NCBI RefSeq assembly: GCF_024868665.1
Contig: NC_079913.1
Coordinates: 5,925,949-5,989,948, forward strand
DNA: 64,000 nt
Source of the DNA: Triplophysa rosa
Lineage: Eukaryota; Chordata; Actinopteri; Cypriniformes; Nemacheilidae
Direction of reading: 5' to 3'
Positions 60,071 to 64,000 of the stretch are shown in pieces; the stretch's first letter is position 1, and each line of letters opens with the position of its first letter. The translations under genes were made by a program, and so were the position numbers. The notes under the pieces were generated by a model, which was not told where the DNA came from, did no database searches, and saw only the letters and a program-made list of their open reading frames with translations.

Positions 60071-60663
60071 GGAAACAAGGGGGCGGGACCAAAGCAAGAG
60101 ACAAGAAGACACGTGGCGCAATGTGATAACAAACAGCCAAGTGTCTCCACACAAGACATAACACACAAAAGACATGGTACTGTCATGACCCTGTCCACAA
60201 AACTAGAAATTTCAAGACAAGGAGGACAGGACCATGACATGTATATTCAAAATGTAGATATTTATTGTATATGATATTAAATGTCACAGTTATTGTGATA
60301 GCAAATAACTTGTTTAAAAATCTAAATATTAACACATTTAAAGTATTAACTTATGTAGACAAATTATCTGCTCTTTACAAAAACATAATATGGCTTCAGA
60401 GGACTTTGTATATAGTGGACTATTCAAATGGGCTACATGCCATTTCTTTGGCCTTTATGAAACTTGACCTGGTCATAATATGCTTCCATTGAGTAAAAAA
60501 GCAACTCAGGCATTCTGGAAAATCTCATTTTATGTTTCACTGAAGCAAGTCAGTCAGGTTTGTATCAACACGAGATTGGAAAAACTGACAGGACCTTCAC
60601 ACTGGGTAAAGTCTCCCATTCCTAGCTTGCTGTTGATGACTGCACTTATAAATATTTGAAGTG

Positions 60664-60936
60664 AAGTGAAAGTGACCTATTTGTCAGGTATGGTTACCCA
60701 TACCCAAAATGTGACCTCTGCATTTAACCATCCAGAGAGTAGTGAACACACGCACAGCAAGTGGTGAACACACGTACCCCCGGAGCAGTGGGCAGCTATC
60801 ACTGCAGCGCCCGGGGAGCAAGTGGGGGTAAGGTGCCTTGCTCAAGGGCACCTCAGTCGTTACCCGCTGGAGAATCGAACCGGCAACCTTCTGGTCACGA
60901 GTCCAACTCTCTAACCGTTAGGCCACGACTGCCCCC
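60664..60936 (-). mobile_element. tRNA-derived SINE of a second family
   Basis: On the minus strand the head reads GGGGCAGTCGTGGCCTAACG, GTTAGAGAGTTGGACTCGTG and B box GGTTCGATTCTCC. The body has GTGCCCTTGAGCAAGGCACC and GTGTGTTCACTACTCTCTGG. It may belong to the V-SINE group, but that is from memory. Confidence 0.8.
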
Positions 60937-61036
60937 TTTTTGGAAGCTCCCGGTAACACTGGGCACCACTGGTGCATTAACTTAGAGCGACGTGCTTTAA
61001 CATCGCTTCATAACTTCACTGCAGAAGAATAAAGAC

Positions 61037-61275
61037 ATCAAAGCAAAGATGGCGGCATAGGGGGAAACGAACAGTTTGTTCTCTCTCACGCTCCGAACTC
61101 GGAGCGAATCCTAACCGGGAGACAAGATTGCGAATGACAGAAAACACACGTCTACCGTTCTCCCTATTCTCCTCCCCTCACTCCCCAGCCAAACTGAACA
61201 CGAACCCCATTACCGCCCGCAGATACTGAACGTTGTGTTTCTCCAGGCAGGACCAGCCTCCACAGTCAATCAAAA
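61037..61275 (+). repeat. Possible LINE 5'-end fragment
   Basis: AAGATGGCGGCATAGGGGGA followed by GC-richer sequence resembles the start of some vertebrate LINE transcripts. There is no open frame or reverse transcriptase motif. Confidence 0.3.
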
Positions 61276-62164
61276 TGAAGGTGTCTGTGCAATAATGAAA
61301 CATTTTTGGGAGAAGACATTTTGGGTAGTGTGTCAAACAGATGTTTTACTGATCTAGCTGGTCTCAAAGCTTGGCCATGTTGGTCTCATGGCCAGCTGAC
61401 AAAACCAGCTCAACGCTCTAAAACTATCTAACAGACTAGCCAGACCAGACTTGGTTTACATTATATTTTGAGTTTCTGTATAATGATCTGGCCCACTGAG
61501 GTAACTTTATGTTGTAAATGTCAGAAAACTTTAGCATAGGATTTAACAGAACTTGCTACAATTTATGCATACATAAGCCAACAAGCGCAATAACATTTGT
61601 TGTGTTGCCATCATTAATGATAATTCTCTGCCAAACTCTTCGGCTCTCTTTGCCAAAACAGTCTTTTTTATTGACACCCAATTCACAGCCGAGCATGAAC
61701 CGGCTGTTTGGGTTTGATTTCAGCTTGGCTGCATTCAGTTTCCATGACATCCAGCACCCGTTCTGCTTTTCGGACATATGGGGGCAGATGATTACACCCA
61801 GCAGGCATCTTAACCAATCAGATAACATGAGACGCCTCGGAGGAGGTGGCACTGTGCAACCTGTCGGTCGGGTGACTGGAATAATGCTGACGTTGCAAAG
61901 CCAGAAAAGCAATGGGAGCGTTGATGCTTTAGGGCAGCGCACAGATTCTGTGAAATTAGCAACACACAGTCAACAATGCTTGATGACACGCACACACCAG
62001 CTGACACAAGCAGAAGCGAAGCGAGCCTTGCATGTAATGAGACTAATGAAGACTTCTGTTGTGAATCATGACTGCTTACTGTTGTGTGCGTGTGTGGTTT
62101 TGATGGGAGACCCACATTTTGCTGCAGATCTACAGGTTCAGTGTAGGCCACCAGAGACTCTCTT

Positions 62165-62240
62165 TTGCTGAGAAGGTCATACAGGTGTGAATAAATAATG
62201 CAAGAATTTACATTTTTTGGGGTGAACTATCCTTTTACTG
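62165..62240 (+). repeat. TTAA foldback MITE right-end fragment
   Basis: AGGTCATACAGGTGTGAATA and TTTTTTGGGGTGAACTATCC are the right arm of the family. The first half is absent. Confidence 0.65.
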
Positions 62241-62246
62241 TAAGTC

Positions 62247-62289
62247 TAATAAAATAAAATAAAATAAAAAATAAAATAAAAAATAAAAT
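62247..62289. repeat. (TAAAA)n microsatellite
   Basis: TAAAA units, with two one-base insertions. Confidence 0.93.
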
Positions 62290-62989
62290 CTTACTTTTGT
62301 TTGAACTGCTTCTTTTTAAAACCTGCAGGAGGCTGATGTGCGCTTATCTACTTTCCATCCGAAGTAGAACAAAAACATACATTTAACCTTTAAGAAAAAA
62401 CTCTGTGACATTCATTTCCCTGGGGGAAAATTACACAGAGGGTACAAAGCATGGCGACAGAGTGTAGACCATTCAAATTACAGACTTCCTCTGGCCACAA
62501 AGGCTGTTCTACTGAAACAGACGGGGCTGATTGAAAACCCAACATAGTCTGAGAGGCTCCCTTTGATTTGATTGCCTCACACATCAGCCGAACGATCTAA
62601 AGCTCTGACACCTCATTGGGTCATGTACGAAAGGTATCATCACAAAGCTGTTATTGCTGCCAAGAATGATTTACTTCAAACTTCCACCATCTGCTCTGGT
62701 CATGTAAGGTTGCAGAGTGGGGGACAACACTGATGGTAATTTAATGGTGTCATCAGTAATACTATTATTAAAATAAGAAAAGTGAGCAGCCACGGTATGT
62801 ACTGTAGATATGATTTATACTTCAAATCATGCAGATAAAGTTTGGTATTACTTTTCTAAACCCTGAAACTTTTAATGGTCGACAATAGACAGTGTAAAAA
62901 TATCTAACAGACTTACATTGACAAAGTGTCCTGTGGCATATTTACAGTATGACCTATACAGTTTTTTATTTGGGTCAGTAAGCAACCAA

Positions 62990-63355
62990 AACACCTGCAT
63001 AGCATCGCATCAAACAACTCAGAACATCTTAGTAACAACATAGCGATGGACCAAACATCACAGAACACCTTAGCAACTGCACAGAGATAAACCAAACACT
63101 ACAGTGAACACCTTAGTAACAACATAGCGATGGACCAAACATCCCAGAACACCTTAGCAACTGCACAAAGATAAACCAAACACCAGAGAGAACACCTTAG
63201 CAACAGCATGGCAATAGACCAAACATCACAGAACACCTTAGCAACTGCATAGTAACGCATCAAACACAACTCAGCACATCTTAGCAACAACATAGTGATG
63301 AACCAAACATCGCAGAACATCTTGGCAACTGCATAACGATGCCCTTGGCAACCAC
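62990..63355. repeat. Minisatellite with AGAACACCTTAGCAAC units
   Basis: Alternating 40-45 bp units (AGAACACCTTAGCAACTGCA ... ATAAACCAAACA and AACACCTTAGTAACAACATA ... GACCAAACATC) give an 80-90 bp higher-order repeat of about four copies. Isolated units occur near 50085 and 54350. The minus-strand open frames rich in LLRC are products of the array. Confidence 0.88.
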
Positions 63356-63596
63356 CCACAAAGCTGGCAATGCCAGTTTTGCATGGGCAGCCAAGCACCA
63401 CTCAAAATTTTCCCAAACTGTAAAAGTCGACTTTAATTAATTTCTCTAGTTTTCCATGACAGCTGTTCGTTTTATTGGTGGCTGAAGGTTTATATTCCAG
63501 GATCCTGAGCCTCACACTTAATGAGATCTGTTCTAGTACCTTCTATTGTATCTGCTATGGATGCTACGAGTTAAATATAGAACACTCGTTGGGAGT

Positions 63597-63690
63597 AGGG
63601 CTGTCACGATTATTAAATAATCGTCTCATCGCGATTGTTTTACCTCATCGCGATGATTTCGGATCATCGCAATTATCGCACATCTCTATA
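63597..63690 (+). repeat. hAT-like element left end
   Basis: TAGGGCTGTCACGATTATTA followed by ATCGCGAT-type palindromes is a typical hAT-like terminus of fish. The right terminus was not found before the window edge. Confidence 0.65.
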
Positions 63691-64000
63691 GAAGACACTA
63701 GGGGGAGCTGTAGTGCATCTGCATATTGCATAATTTAGTGTATATATTGTTACTAAAGCATGGTAATACTTGTAAAATGTACCACCACAACACAATCACC
63801 TAAAAAAAAACTAAAACATATACAAATTACCTGTGGTACAATTTAATATTATTTAAGCAAATCTCAGTGTGAAAATCAGTCTACCAAAATTTCATTAACA
63901 CACAAGTAAAATTTTACTGTAGTCTTGCAAGTGAGAAAAAAACAGACTAGAAGCTTTTCTATGACTGATAGTATTTTAATGGTGGCTTCAATTCACACCT

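Larger units (their letters stand above)
59550..60240. mobile_element. Repeat unit with inverted ends enclosing two minisatellites
   Basis: GTTTGTGGACAGAACCCTGA near the left edge is mirrored by GTCATGACCCTGTCCACAAA near the right. Between them lie a GGCAAGGCAGG-type array (59745-59835) and about three copies of a 48-bp unit (59935-60070). The right end is itself a hairpin (60182-60238). Confidence 0.55.
49121..64000 (-). other. grip1: grip1 upstream intron (incomplete)
   Basis: No exon was recognised 5' of 49120. I looked for an exon that ends in phase 1 and encodes a GRIP1 N-terminus and did not find one. Repeats are listed separately. 50700-52850, 54080-56600 and 61290-62160 are mostly unique, and none shows a supported gene. 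Confidence 0.75.

Noticed and set aside
62990..63355. CRISPR-like array
   Set aside because: Units are adjacent, drifted tandem repeats with no unique spacers, in a vertebrate genome. It is a minisatellite.
63099..63401. 100-codon minus-strand frame with repeated LLRC motifs
   Set aside because: It is translated minisatellite. The repeat period is a multiple of three in places, which keeps the frame open.
49121..64000. Search for the grip1 initiator exon and promoter
   Set aside because: No phase-1-ending minus-strand exon with a plausible N-terminus, and no CpG-island promoter, was identified. The CpG-rich pieces seen elsewhere are repeats.

Overview
The window is vertebrate genomic DNA, almost certainly from a cypriniform (carp/zebrafish-like) teleost. 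It holds 15 consecutive internal coding exons of one large gene on the minus strand and nothing else that I can support as a gene. The encoded protein is close, residue for residue, to GRIP1 (glutamate receptor-interacting protein 1), a multi-PDZ synaptic scaffold. The cypriniform assignment rests on the repeats: many foldback elements with TTAAAGGGATAGTTCACCC-type ends, tRNA-derived SINEs ending in a GTCTGCCAAATGCATAAATG-type tail, and TTAA-bounded and hAT-like MITEs. I cannot tell grip1a from grip1b, or name the species.

The gene runs right to left. The first exon in the window is at 49040-49120 and the last at 2506-2651. All introns are GT-AG, all phases agree, and the exons sum to 1914 nt (638 codons) of continuous reading frame. 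Residue numbers below are counted in this partial protein. The product starts just inside the N-terminus and covers PDZ1 (exons at 38497 and 35592), PDZ2 (34724, 34037, 32609), PDZ3 (30061, 29362), a Ser/Asn/Pro-rich linker (23315, 20359 and the start of 14262), PDZ4 (14262, 12292) and PDZ5 (11004, 5687, 2506). The initiator exon would lie beyond 64000. PDZ6, the second linker, PDZ7 and the stop codon would lie before position 1. No exon was missed inside the window, because the mammalian protein order is uninterrupted.

About 97% of the window is intron. It carries roughly 15 complete or partial copies of a TTAA-flanked foldback MITE (Angel/Kolobok-like), other TTAA-type repeats, two hAT-like MITEs with visible 8-bp target duplications, a CpG-rich terminal-inverted-repeat MITE beside the first exon, eight tRNA-derived SINE copies or fragments of one general type and one SINE of another type, GA/GT/TA microsatellites, and two minisatellite-rich stretches near the right end. 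I saw no transposase, reverse transcriptase, rRNA, functional tRNA, CRISPR array or prokaryotic feature. No undescribed biological system is evident. The most informative structure is the repeated exon module that underlies each PDZ domain.
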